From positions 124,001-188,000 of the forward strand of contig JALQPE010002028.1 in the NCBI GenBank assembly GCA_030407315.1: a DNA stretch of 64,000 bases, read 5' to 3'. The stretch's first letter is position 1; each line of letters starts with the position of its first letter. This document shows, one piece after another, positions 9,721 to 19,742 of this stretch. The translations under genes and the position numbers were made by a program. The notes beneath the pieces are model-generated. The model was given only the letters and a program-made list of their open reading frames with translations. It had not been told where the DNA came from and did no database searches. This DNA comes from Asparagopsis taxiformis (Eukaryota; Rhodophyta; Florideophyceae; Bonnemaisoniales; Bonnemaisoniaceae).

Positions 9721-11605
9721 CGACAAACTGCATGTTACGCCAAGGGCGGTGGAGAAAAACACTTGACTTCCAAACGCTGCACTGACTGGACGATCCAGCA
9801 AGGAAGTAGTTGTACGCTATCGCTTGCAACTTGAGCTGAATTGTTCACTCGCAAAAAATATTCACAAACCTTGGCAATGCTTTAGAGAAAGTGCTGCTCA
9901 TCAAGGAGCCGGCGTATTAGCTTGTGATTGAGTTGCACAATTCGGCCACTGACAACCTATCACATATGCATCTACGTTTCAGCACAAGTCAGATTCACTC
10001 GCCTGCAATCTCGCCCTTAGCATTGCGTTACATGGTGGTGCTGCCGATAGGCTGCAGCACAAGGACGACGAGGATCGTGTGTCGCAACCACTCAGCTTTC
10101 CGCCACATCACAACGATTTGATATAACGGCTGCAAGCTACTTACATTACTTTTTTCGTGCCATTTATGCCACGTCGCCCTGACGCGTCTACTATTGGTTC
10201 GACAAGCGAACAAGGCAAGGACGAATTGGAAACGGCATAGGCGCCAAGCCGCGTGCTGTCCGTCCATCCCCTGAGCGTGATTGCTTGCTTCCAATGTCGA
10301 GAAATCGGCAAATGCCGGTGCAGATTGAACACGAACAGCTATTGTAGTACATAAGTGTGCTACCGTCTTGCGATGAACGAGTTGAGCTCTGCTTTAGCGC
10401 AAATGAAACAAGGCGGTATAACTGCTGCAGTATGAAGTGTCGAGCGTTATTCGAACGTGTCTCAAGACGTGTGTGTGACGTAATCATGTGAAAGGGCTCT
10501 CGCTCTTTCACTCGCTGGATGAACATTGCGCAGCGTTGCGAATTAGCCAAGTGTGCGCGCTCTTGACGCAGACGAGTCCAACACGCGTTGGAAGGTCTTT
10601 TGCGCTGCGCAAGATGGCTTTCACACGATTGTGTAATTTGCAGTCATACAGCCAGTGTTTGTACTGTACGAGTATCGCAAATTGGGCCTCACTGCACGTG
10701 TTGGGGTGAACAGATGACAAGCCGCCAGCCATGATTCGGTCCCTACGCACACCCCTGACACCCACTGGTTATTACTCTCCCGCGCCAACCTGATTCCTTC
10801 TACACACAAACGCGTCATCCAACTCGACTACACACACCACAGATGAGTCCTTTGTTTGGTTCTGGTCAGCAACTGGCATACAATTCTCCCCGAAATTGCA
10901 ACAATGCAGCTCTGATTTTTGAAACGCTGCAAGCTGCGCAAGTTGCAAAACCATTTCCAACCGTCTCGACCACCCATCATTCTCTACCTCATTCGAGTCG
11001 AATCCACTCGCTTGTAATACCTTCACGGTACATGCATCTATGCAGACGCATCGCCATCTACAATCGTGTACCGCCTCTTTGCCAGTTTGGCGCTGGCCCA
11101 CGTATCATACGGTTATAATTTCATCAACCACGCGTACTATATTCCGTGGATCGAGGACATGACTGCTCGTTGAGTTAGCGAACCTTTGGGAAGGAAGGAA
11201 TGACGTCTTGACAGTGGTAGCAGCTGCTCTCGCTGATCGACTCGCACAATTGTATCGTGAAAGCGGGGGCACGTTATCGATAGGGAATCGATCTTGGAGA
11301 TGTTGCACGCATCCGGTGCGGATGTGGGCGATAGTAAGGTACTACAGCTCTGTATCTCTTTGCTGAAATGGAAGGACGAAACACTAAGAATAGAAGTGAC
11401 GTACTGCAGTTTGAACTGATGGTGTAGTTCGGCCGAGCGAATCGCTGTTGTTGTTTATTGCGCATTATTGTTTATTCCTACAAAGCGAGAAAGTTTGGCA
11501 GTATTGATTGTGCTCTGTTGGCATTTGACATATACAAGTGATGCAACAAGGTTGAAAAATCTACTGTAGGTCGTAAGCGCGTTTGATTTTTTTCAAGTGG
11601 AATAT

Positions 11606-11695
11606 GCGAGCGGCGGTGCGCAGCGGTGCACAGCACAGCGAAGCACAGCAGAGGAGAGCAGCGCGGCGCGGCGCGGCGCAGAACGGAGCGGCGCC
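11606..11695. repeat. Degenerate pentanucleotide repeat, GCGCR/CAGCR type
   Basis: About 18 successive 5-mers with a G/C core (such as CAGCG, CAGCA, GCGCG, GCGCA) can be read in register across this segment. It belongs to a set of similar tracts in this window. Confidence 0.75.
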
Positions 11696-12518
11696 TTTTC
11701 TCGTTGTCGTCATTAAAGGCGTGCTGCCGTTCTGATAGGCGCAGCGAATGGTTGTCCCATTGCAATCTGCGCAGAAATCTGGCAGCGTCCTCCAGCAGTG
11801 CTTGGTCTACAAACAAATGCTGGTTTGGCGTATAAAACGTGTCTATTCCAATGCGCATTCATCTCAACGCAATGCCCCCTGCAAAAAGACACACACGTCT
11901 TTTCCGTACAATGCATCCCCCGCAGCATGTTGTGGCAAAACACTTTCAACAGTAGGCAGGCACGAACAATGCTCTTGCTCGATGGAATCAGCCACCCGCC
12001 ATGCTCCTTCCTGCCCTACCCAGCCCTGCACGTTGGACTAACGATAATGAAACGTGTACTTGTCGGGCACAGCTCAGCCACACTCCAACATCATCACTAT
12101 TTTAACATGCCTACCCATTCCTGAATTCACCCGACTGCACACGCCTCCGTATCTTGCACACCAACCTATCCGACTTATTTCATTTTGTAGACCGCTTGAA
12201 GAGAAGAGGTGGACACTGCCTCGTTCCCGCTAACAGCTCTTGCAATTCGAGATTACTGTATTTGCTGTTCCGCCGTAGCCGTACTCAAGTATCGACTACT
12301 GTCTCCAGGCACGACACAACCCCGACGACGCGCCTTCAACCCATCCTCCGCCTTTCCAACCAAAATCTTTCCTCCAGCTCCGCCGTCCTTCCAGGTTCTC
12401 CATTTAATCTTCCTCATCTCGGACCTCCGCATTCCGTATAAAGCGCGCTCTTCATCACCACACCGCCTAGCCCCATCTACACATCCAGCTCTTTGGACAA
12501 ACGATTAGACCTCTCAAA

Positions 12519-13256
12519 ATGCGCACCTTCCCGTCACTCCGAGTCTACGTGCAGCGTCTGGACCACACAATTGAAAGATGCTCCTTGCCGCTGCTATGCC
12601 TACCCGACAGTCCCGATCTTTCAGATGTTCGCAGTCAGCTAGAGGCCGGCCCGCTGGGCAAGGTCGAGCGCGATATATTTTTCCCCAGCTGGACAAAGTC
12701 AATACACGTGCTTCAACACGACACGCCGTCCGAGGAGGACGATCCGACCTGGGATCAAATTGAGCAGCAGAAGAAGACGATCGAAACTGCCGAAGAACTC
12801 AATCAGGTGTTGCAGAAGGAGGAGGAAGCGCCAGGCTCGACTAGCATCATTCTGCAGCAATGTCGAAGCAAGCGATATAGTCGCAAGAAGGGAGATTTCA
12901 GCAGCCCATGCTCGACCACTCAGCAATCTACATCTCCAATAACACCAACCGCCAATGGCGAAAAGAACATGAGCGCGAGCTCTGGCAATACTAACATGCC
13001 AGAATTTACTATTCCGAATGGCATTCAGGAGGCAGGAATCTACAGAGCTCTGCCGAATCAAGACCTGTTTGATGGACAGAGTGGGCCGATCTTGTTCGAG
13101 CAATCATTTCATCCAGTCGGCATGTTTCCGCCAGCTCCAGTGTATCCGCCATGCTATGCTATCCCAGTGAATGTTGGTTGCTACAACTACATTTCACCGA
13201 TTCCGGCAGTCAACCCGTCAATGATGCAAGGCTTCTACGGTTATAATGTTATATAG
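12519..13256 (+). CDS. Unknown protein, Ser/Asn/Pro-rich
   Basis: This encodes 245 residues and I recognise no family. The first ~80 residues are the most structured-looking part, with V-Y-V-Q-R-L-D, L-P-L-L-C-L-P-D-S-P-D and a short W-T-K-S segment. The middle is Gln/Glu-rich (I-E-Q-Q-K-K-T, L-Q-K-E-E-E-A) and then Ser/Thr-rich with a basic patch (R-S-K-R-Y-S-R-K-K). The C-terminal third is Pro/Tyr/Asn-rich (P-P-A-P-V-Y-P-P-C-Y). Such composition is common in regulatory or RNA-associated proteins. The frame is long, starts with a plausible ATG context (AAA before ATG) and lies alone in a gap, so I take it as a gene, but function is unknown. Confidence 0.6.
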   Translation: MRTFPSLRVYVQRLDHTIERCSLPLLCLPDSPDLSDVRSQLEAGPLGKVERDIFFPSWTKSIHVLQHDTPSEEDDPTWDQIEQQKKTIETAEELNQVLQKEEEAPGSTSIILQQCRSKRYSRKKGDFSSPCSTTQQSTSPITPTANGEKNMSASSGNTNMPEFTIPNGIQEAGIYRALPNQDLFDGQSGPILFEQSFHPVGMFPPAPVYPPCYAIPVNVGCYNYISPIPAVNPSMMQGFYGYNVI

Positions 13257-13886
13257 ATGTACAAACCTGTAGATGGTGCGGTGCAGTCCATCCTGTTCAA
13301 TTTGGAAAGGACGACATTTCCTTTGGAGCTGGTTCTTCGTTGAATACTGTGTCACTGTTGTAAAACAATTGTTGCAATTCTAACAATTATTTGAGTGCTT
13401 GTAGTGTATGATTACATTCCCTGTTGTTCCTGTCACCAGTTTCTCGACCGCCGCTCTTCCGTGCCAAGCTCCGCTTCAGCGAAATGCAGCACAACTGTAA
13501 ACGTAGCGGTATCCTTTCACGTTCGCTGCCGTCCCTTCCCACGCGTTGCTTGAAAGTTGTTGTTGCTCGCCACATGCCGGAAAGTTGGAAAGTTGGCGCG
13601 TCTCGGCGTAATGTACGAATCACTGCCGCGCTAATTTGATTCCGCAATTTGTAATTCACGTTTTCAAAATTTCCTCATGATCCGTAGGGTACAGAATCAA
13701 ATACAGATGTTACAGATCTGTCATACTATCTACTGCCAAGTAGTAGGCGCACGTAGACACCCGAGGCCATCACAGATCTCTGTCGTTAGAACTTTCTATT
13801 GCGCTGTCCATCTCTCGCCGCCGCCCTCTAAGTAGTCAGAGCACTCGGACGCCAAATTCCTGTTCGATACGACCAACACTCCCATT
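13257..13886. other. Intergenic, SPT6 5' flank
   Basis: A 630-bp gap between same-strand genes. No gene or repeat seen. Confidence 0.5.
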
Positions 13887-16800
13887 ATGTCGGATCAAGA
13901 GGAGGATGTCTTTGAGGACGAGGCTCAGCAGGAGGACAAATTTGAAGACTCCAGTGAAGAAGACGAAGACGAGGATAATTTCGAGGAAGACGACTTTATC
14001 GTCGACGACGTAGGCGACGACGACGAACCTCCCGAGGGCGCTGCCCCTTTTCCGCGAAGCGATGACGAAGCAGATACTTTCACCAAGAAGAAGAAAAAGA
14101 AGCGTCGCCGCTATCGCGAAGACTCGCCCGAACTCGCAGAGGGAGATCTCCAGCTGCTGGAGGAAAAAGGCGTTCGTATTGACCGAAAGAAAAAGCTCAA
14201 ACGCTTGCGTAAGGGCGCTTCCGACGAGGAAGATATGATAGACGACGACGTACGCGACCTTGCTCGAGACGAGGAAGAAGATCGTCTGGAGGAAAGACGG
14301 CGTGCAGCAGACGAACCTGTCGACTATGATGATGATCTTGACGATTTTATTGACGACGGCGGTCGCGGCAGAAGAAGGCGCGCCGCGGAACGCGATGGCC
14401 TCGTCAGTTCAGAGGCTGTGCGTCAGGCGCGTTCTATTTTTGGTGATGTGGAGGAAATGACGCAGTATCGTGGTGTGTCAAAGCTTTTTCAGAAAGGCGA
14501 CGCCGCTGATGATGATGAAAATGATGAAGATTATAATGCAGATGACCCTGATGGACGTCCCTTGCGTTCAATTCAGGACAGAGACACTGACCGCCACGAT
14601 GAAATTAACGACGATCTTGATATTCCTGCTGAGGAACAGCAACCAGAGACTACCGCCATGAAACTCGGTGCTGCCGAGGATGATACTGTATATTCGCAGC
14701 GTATTGTGCAAGCTGACATTCCGGAACAACTTCAGTACCATTTTGGTCCAAATTATCGTGCTCCCACTGCCGCTCAATTCACCGAAGAAGCAGATTGGAT
14801 ATACAAACATGGTTTCGAAACTAATCCTCTCTTTCAAAATCATCAACGCTATGAACCTAGCAAGGTCATAGAAAAGATTGTCTTGGTACTTTCATATATT
14901 CATGTTGAGAACCTTGATATTCCTTTTATTGCTCTGTACCGCAAGGATTATATTGAGCTTCTCATCCCTCCATCTGGGGAAGAATTCCGCAAACAGCCCA
15001 AACCAAATGACCAAACCAGTATTGATACTAGAGGGCCTAGAGGCTTTAACTCATACTTATTTGATGACTATCGTCCAGGAGTCTCCTTTGAACATCTACG
15101 CGGAGTACCACGCGGCTATGACGATGGCTTCGGTGACTGGACAATTCTCTGGCAAATTCTGGATCTAGACAAGAAATATGCGGATCTTAATCGGAGGCGT
15201 CAGGCACTACTCAATGCATCCAGAGAGGCTGGCGAGCAAGGCGTTCCACAACTTGTGGTGGAGGAAGTGCGGTCTATGGCACGGGATTGCAAGGACGAGC
15301 GAGAATTGGCGGATGGCGAGAATTATCTGCGTTTGGCGAAGGAACTTTCAGACTCCCTGAACGACAGGGAGGATCCTATATCAGACTTTGTTGATGAGAA
15401 GGGAAGCCTTCGAAAGCGTCGCGCTTCCCGCCGTAAGAACCGCTATTCGGACTTTTGCAAACGCGGCTATCGAGGCCTTGCTGAAGAGTTCGGTCTCAGT
15501 GCCCATCAGTTTGCAGAGAACTTCAGAAACGCAGCGCAGTACGGGACTGATATGCAAAGTCATGTCCCGGATGCCGCTGATGACGAACCTATGCAGGTTG
15601 CTCTTGTCTTTGCTGAGAGACTGGGGGGGTTGGTAGATACAACTGCAGCCCCAAGAGACAAAGTGGCCTCGAGGATGTTGAATGCTGCTCGCTACATTCT
15701 AGTGTCTGAAATTGTTGCGGAGATGCAAGTTGTACAAACGGCTCGCTCAATTCTATGCAAAGGGGGCACCGTAACTGTGAGTACTATTCCCAGCGCGCAA
15801 GGCATTTCACAAGTGGATGATACTCATCCATTGCGATGTGTCACAAACCTCAACCGAAAACCATTGGAGTCATTCAAGAATACAATTGACTTTGCTCTGT
15901 TATTGCGTGCGGTAGACCTTGGTTTTACTACATTGGAAATCGATTTCCAAGAAGAGCAAGTCGCAAAGCTAGACAAGCTCTTGCATGATTCATTTGTTGT
16001 TTCTGTCATTTCTTCTGTTCTTGTTGAAAAGTGGAATGAAGAACGTCTGCTCGTCGTGGAAGAAGTGAAGAAGAGTTTGATGGAAAAAATCACTAGTGAA
16101 ATTCAAGAGGAACTAACTGCAGCCACGTCTTTGGTACTTCGCAATCGTTTGTCCCAAGCATCTTCTCGTCGTTTCCTCCTAGGCCCTGGCCGGCCAAATC
16201 CCGAGGAGGACGGTGCTCCCCGAATCTTGTCAATATGCGTCACGTGTGAGGATGACGAAGAGCCAGATATAATGCAAAGCGCCAAAGATGCTGAGGACGC
16301 CAAGACTCGGTCGGAAATGAACTCTGGAAGGCGTGTCGCCCGGGAGCGTCTGACTTTTGTAGAGCTTGATGAGAACGGAGAATATCAAGCAGGATACGAA
16401 CTATTTGCCGCATGGCTTCGAAGACCAATGAGGTCTGATGCTCCCAACTCAAAACTTGCCACTGAAGTGAAGAATCAGTTGAAATCTTTCATCTCTAGAT
16501 CGAAAGCGCAAATGATTGTCATTGGTATTGGTAGTGGTGGCAGAGCTGTCATGCGATTACAAAGGGACATCATGGACATCATCAAAGAGATGGTCGAAAC
16601 TTCAAGCTCGAGTGAAAAATCATACAAAGCCTGGATGTTAACGGACGCTGAAGCTGAAGTAATGAACAAAGGCTTGAAGGGTATGGATGGACGCAATGAT
16701 ACCCAAAACCGCCATGATGGCCACAACGACGAAAATGATATCTCTGCAGTAATTCAAAGGATCTTGGACAAATATGTTGTGTTGGTGGATGAGTTTCCGG

Positions 16801-19670
16801 CGCGACTTTATGCGAAAACAACTTGGTCTGACCGTGGGTTGTCAGTAGATGGAATGACTTTACTCGAAAAGAGAGCAATTGCTCTCGGGCGTCTTGCGCA
16901 AGAACCGCTTTGGGTACATTGCGCAATCGGGCTGGAAGAAGATGTTGCTGTTCACTTCAAGTGCCATCAGTACCATTACTTTGCGAAACCATCAGATCGT
17001 ATAATTGCTCTCCGGCGTAGTCTTATCCGGGCCGTGTGCACCGTTGGAGTCGATATCAATCGGATTCTAAGATTACCCCATATGCAATCGATGCTCCCCT
17101 TCGTTGGAGGTTTGGGAGAACACAAAAGCAAGGCTCTTATCCGAGCCTTGGAAAATGCTTTGACTGAAGAGGACCATGGTTTACCATCAAGAAAACATCT
17201 ATGGTCTGACAACCACCTTGGGCGCACTGTATTCTTGTCAACCGCTGCATTTCTCAGAATCAGAGACCCCGAATTACATTCTGGGGGTAGCACCCGCAGG
17301 GCTGTTGAATTTAGAAGGTCGAAGCTGTCTCGGAGATCTCGAGGACGTCGCAGAGATGACGATGGCTCAGACCTTTTCGATCCAATGGATGACTCTCGAA
17401 TTCACCCTGCTCATTATGCCGTTGCTATCAAGATTGCTGACGAAGCACTGCGTGACGATGATGGAATCCTCAGGGTTGATATCAGTGACTCTGGCGAGTT
17501 CCAGGAGTCTTTGCGCATGACATCTGCAGTACTTGATGACCCATCAGGACTGCAAAGACTTGCATTGGATGAATATGCAAAAAGATTGGAACAGTTAGGT
17601 CGAGGGTGTCTTTTCGAGACCGTGAAGACAATAGCCAGCGAATTTCAAGGACCATATCGAGATTATCGTCAAGCTCTGGTTTCACCTGAGCCCGAGGCAA
17701 CATTTTACCTTGTTACAGGAGCAGATCCAATGATGATGCGCATTGGGGCGGCTGTTACTGGAACAAACTGTCGCCTGAAGACAAGGCGAAAACAAACAGA
17801 ACCTACAGGAAACGTGCTTGGGGTTATGTGCAATTTGCCTCATGATGTAAGGGGCTTCATACACGTTAATCAGTTCTCTGACGATGATGTTTTGCTCGAT
17901 GATGACTTTAGGAGGTTGGTACCTGATGGAAGCTCTCTTGCATGCCGGATAGTTTCTTTCGTATACAAACGGTTCGAGGCAACCCTGAGTTCGAAGACAA
18001 GTTACATGGAAAATCCCTTGTCGATCAAAGACTACATACCATTGGTTGACGTCTCAGATCCCGCGTATAGAGAGTATCCAAAGAAGGACGCACAGGAGAG
18101 TGTCGGAGGTACTCTAGGTGGTAAGACTGGAGAGAAGTCGCGAGGTCGTTCGACTGAAGAACGTATGCAGAAGCATCTTACGCATCTTCGTTCAAGAGCT
18201 AAGCCAGTTGTTATGCATCCGCTCTTTCATGATATCACTGGTCAGGATGCGGTTCGGAGCTTGCGAGGCATGTTGCCTGGCGATATTATTATTCGTCCCA
18301 GTCAGTATCACAAGGACGGTCTTATGTTTTCATGCAAGTTTGCGAATCTTCCTGGAATGGACACAGACTCTACACCACGTGGAGTGTTTCACGAAGATTG
18401 CTTTGTTGTTTATGACCCTAAAAACCCATCTGTTCCACTAAGGCTCAAGATCAGAGGTGCTATTTACGAGCAGGTCGACCAAGTGTTGGAGCAGTATTTG
18501 CGTCCAATCATTGAAAATCTTACAGAGTGTCTTGACCACCGGAAATTCCGCCCGGGTACCGAGGAGGAGCTCGTTAGGCAGATCAAAGCGGAGAAACAAG
18601 CACACGAAAAATCTATTCCATACTGCTTTGGTCTATCTGAGCAAAGTCCAACATCTCTTGTGTTGGTGTACGTTCCTGGACGATCAACCGTGAAACGGGA
18701 GCAAATCCGAGTGGTTCCAGATGGCTATCAACTTCGGTCTGTACTTCATAAGAATATGGACGTCCTATTCGCGTGGTTCAAGGTAAACATGCGAAAAGGG
18801 GCCACTATACGTCGTCCGGCAACGAGGGAGGCGGTTGGGGCTTCGCCTTTCCAAGCAGCAGCGTCTCCCTTCCAGGCAGCTGCATCTCCTTTCCGTCCAG
18901 CGGCGTCTCCATACCACGCTGCACGATCACCATTTGACGGAGGAGCAACACAAAACAAAGCTGTACCAGTGGCCAACGATGTACCACCTCCTCCAGCACC
19001 GGTGCCTACAGCTGCAGTTGGAAGTATGGATCGTACTGACGGGTATCCTAACGATAACAATATGGGTCCGCCATCGTCATCATACCCATCAAATCGCCCC
19101 ATGCGCGATCCGTACGCAAGTGCACCTCCCGATCGTCGAGACCCGTATGCATCTATACCAGAATCTACGCCCCGCATCACTGCGAATGATTGGGCTAAAG
19201 CAACTTTGCAGGAGGATGAGCCGCCACCAGGCGCCGTTCAGAACGGCGATTACCGTAGGCCGCCGTCGCCAGCTGCTCGTGGGAGGCCACCATCACCGCA
19301 CGGTAGAGGATATCCTCCAGCGGGTAGGAGCGGGCCGATGTCGCCGCGAAGGAATAGTGGAGGCATGTCGCCGCGAAGAAGTGGTGGAGGTATGTCGCCA
19401 GCACGAAGCGGCGGCATGTCACCTAGGAGAGGAATGTCGCCAAGAGCTGATAACGAGCGACGGATGGATGATCGCTGGGGAGACGATCGGCGAGGGCCTG
19501 ATCCAAGGGCTGGGAACGATCCGCGGGGAGGTGGTGGTCGGGGACGTGCGTCTAGGGGAAGAGGTGGTGGTGGTGGAGGGGGCAACACAATGCCGACCTG
19601 GCGAGGTCAGGCACCGATACCAGCGTGGAAGAAGAAAGCGGATGAGGATCAAAGACAATCTCAGAACTAG
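13887..19670 (+). CDS. SPT6: Transcription elongation factor / histone chaperone SPT6
   Basis: This encodes 1927 residues in one exon. The first ~250 residues are strongly acidic (runs of E/D) with basic patches (K-K-K-K-K-K-R-R-R), as in all SPT6 proteins. The central Tex-like core follows: helical, helix-turn-helix and YqgF-like segments, with helix-hairpin-helix near L-P-F-V-G-G-L-G-E-H-K-S. An S1 domain lies near residues 1308-1370 (G-F-I-H-V-N-Q-F-S). A tandem SH2 module begins near residue 1440 (H-P-L-F-H-D-I-T), with the phosphopeptide-binding arginine in I-I-I-R-P-S. SPT6 travels with Pol II and reassembles nucleosomes. The C-terminus is unusual: S-P-F-Q-A-A-A-type repeats near residue 1652, then M-S-P-R-R-S-G-G-type repeats and an RGG-like tail. 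The stop is 72 bp from the convergent NAPE-PLD-like stop. Confidence 0.97.
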   Translation: MSDQEEDVFEDEAQQEDKFEDSSEEDEDEDNFEEDDFIVDDVGDDDEPPEGAAPFPRSDDEADTFTKKKKKKRRRYREDSPELAEGDLQLLEEKGVRIDRKKKLKRLRKGASDEEDMIDDDVRDLARDEEEDRLEERRRAADEPVDYDDDLDDFIDDGGRGRRRRAAERDGLVSSEAVRQARSIFGDVEEMTQYRGVSKLFQKGDAADDDENDEDYNADDPDGRPLRSIQDRDTDRHDEINDDLDIPAEEQQPETTAMKLGAAEDDTVYSQRIVQADIPEQLQYHFGPNYRAPTAAQFTEEADWIYKHGFETNPLFQNHQRYEPSKVIEKIVLVLSYIHVENLDIPFIALYRKDYIELLIPPSGEEFRKQPKPNDQTSIDTRGPRGFNSYLFDDYRPGVSFEHLRGVPRGYDDGFGDWTILWQILDLDKKYADLNRRRQALLNASREAGEQGVPQLVVEEVRSMARDCKDERELADGENYLRLAKELSDSLNDREDPISDFVDEKGSLRKRRASRRKNRYSDFCKRGYRGLAEEFGLSAHQFAENFRNAAQYGTDMQSHVPDAADDEPMQVALVFAERLGGLVDTTAAPRDKVASRMLNAARYILVSEIVAEMQVVQTARSILCKGGTVTVSTIPSAQGISQVDDTHPLRCVTNLNRKPLESFKNTIDFALLLRAVDLGFTTLEIDFQEEQVAKLDKLLHDSFVVSVISSVLVEKWNEERLLVVEEVKKSLMEKITSEIQEELTAATSLVLRNRLSQASSRRFLLGPGRPNPEEDGAPRILSICVTCEDDEEPDIMQSAKDAEDAKTRSEMNSGRRVARERLTFVELDENGEYQAGYELFAAWLRRPMRSDAPNSKLATEVKNQLKSFISRSKAQMIVIGIGSGGRAVMRLQRDIMDIIKEMVETSSSSEKSYKAWMLTDAEAEVMNKGLKGMDGRNDTQNRHDGHNDENDISAVIQRILDKYVVLVDEFPARLYAKTTWSDRGLSVDGMTLLEKRAIALGRLAQEPLWVHCAIGLEEDVAVHFKCHQYHYFAKPSDRIIALRRSLIRAVCTVGVDINRILRLPHMQSMLPFVGGLGEHKSKALIRALENALTEEDHGLPSRKHLWSDNHLGRTVFLSTAAFLRIRDPELHSGGSTRRAVEFRRSKLSRRSRGRRRDDDGSDLFDPMDDSRIHPAHYAVAIKIADEALRDDDGILRVDISDSGEFQESLRMTSAVLDDPSGLQRLALDEYAKRLEQLGRGCLFETVKTIASEFQGPYRDYRQALVSPEPEATFYLVTGADPMMMRIGAAVTGTNCRLKTRRKQTEPTGNVLGVMCNLPHDVRGFIHVNQFSDDDVLLDDDFRRLVPDGSSLACRIVSFVYKRFEATLSSKTSYMENPLSIKDYIPLVDVSDPAYREYPKKDAQESVGGTLGGKTGEKSRGRSTEERMQKHLTHLRSRAKPVVMHPLFHDITGQDAVRSLRGMLPGDIIIRPSQYHKDGLMFSCKFANLPGMDTDSTPRGVFHEDCFVVYDPKNPSVPLRLKIRGAIYEQVDQVLEQYLRPIIENLTECLDHRKFRPGTEEELVRQIKAEKQAHEKSIPYCFGLSEQSPTSLVLVYVPGRSTVKREQIRVVPDGYQLRSVLHKNMDVLFAWFKVNMRKGATIRRPATREAVGASPFQAAASPFQAAASPFRPAASPYHAARSPFDGGATQNKAVPVANDVPPPPAPVPTAAVGSMDRTDGYPNDNNMGPPSSSYPSNRPMRDPYASAPPDRRDPYASIPESTPRITANDWAKATLQEDEPPPGAVQNGDYRRPPSPAARGRPPSPHGRGYPPAGRSGPMSPRRNSGGMSPRRSGGGMSPARSGGMSPRRGMSPRADNERRMDDRWGDDRRGPDPRAGNDPRGGGGRGRASRGRGGGGGGGNTMPTWRGQAPIPAWKKKADEDQRQSQN

Positions 19671-19742
19671 ATGTTTGGTGTCCTTGAATAAACGTCTGAG
19701 GGGATATAAAAGTGAGTTTAGTTTGTGTAGGTCAATTACATT

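Larger units (their letters stand above)
9403..12518. other. 3.1-kb intergenic region, no supported gene
   Basis: It lies between the divergent 5' ends of ELP4 and the unknown gene at 12519. Open frames are short, lie on both strands and show no domain. It contains a (GATA)n run near 9700-9720 and a degenerate 5-bp-period GC-rich repeat near 11606-11695. It may be promoter DNA, untranslated exons or non-coding RNA; the sequence alone does not decide. Confidence 0.5.

Noticed and set aside
9403..12518. tRNA or other structured RNA genes in the large gaps
   Set aside because: I looked by eye for a B-box (GGTTCRANYCC) with an upstream A-box on both strands and found none convincing. A covariance-model scan would be decisive.
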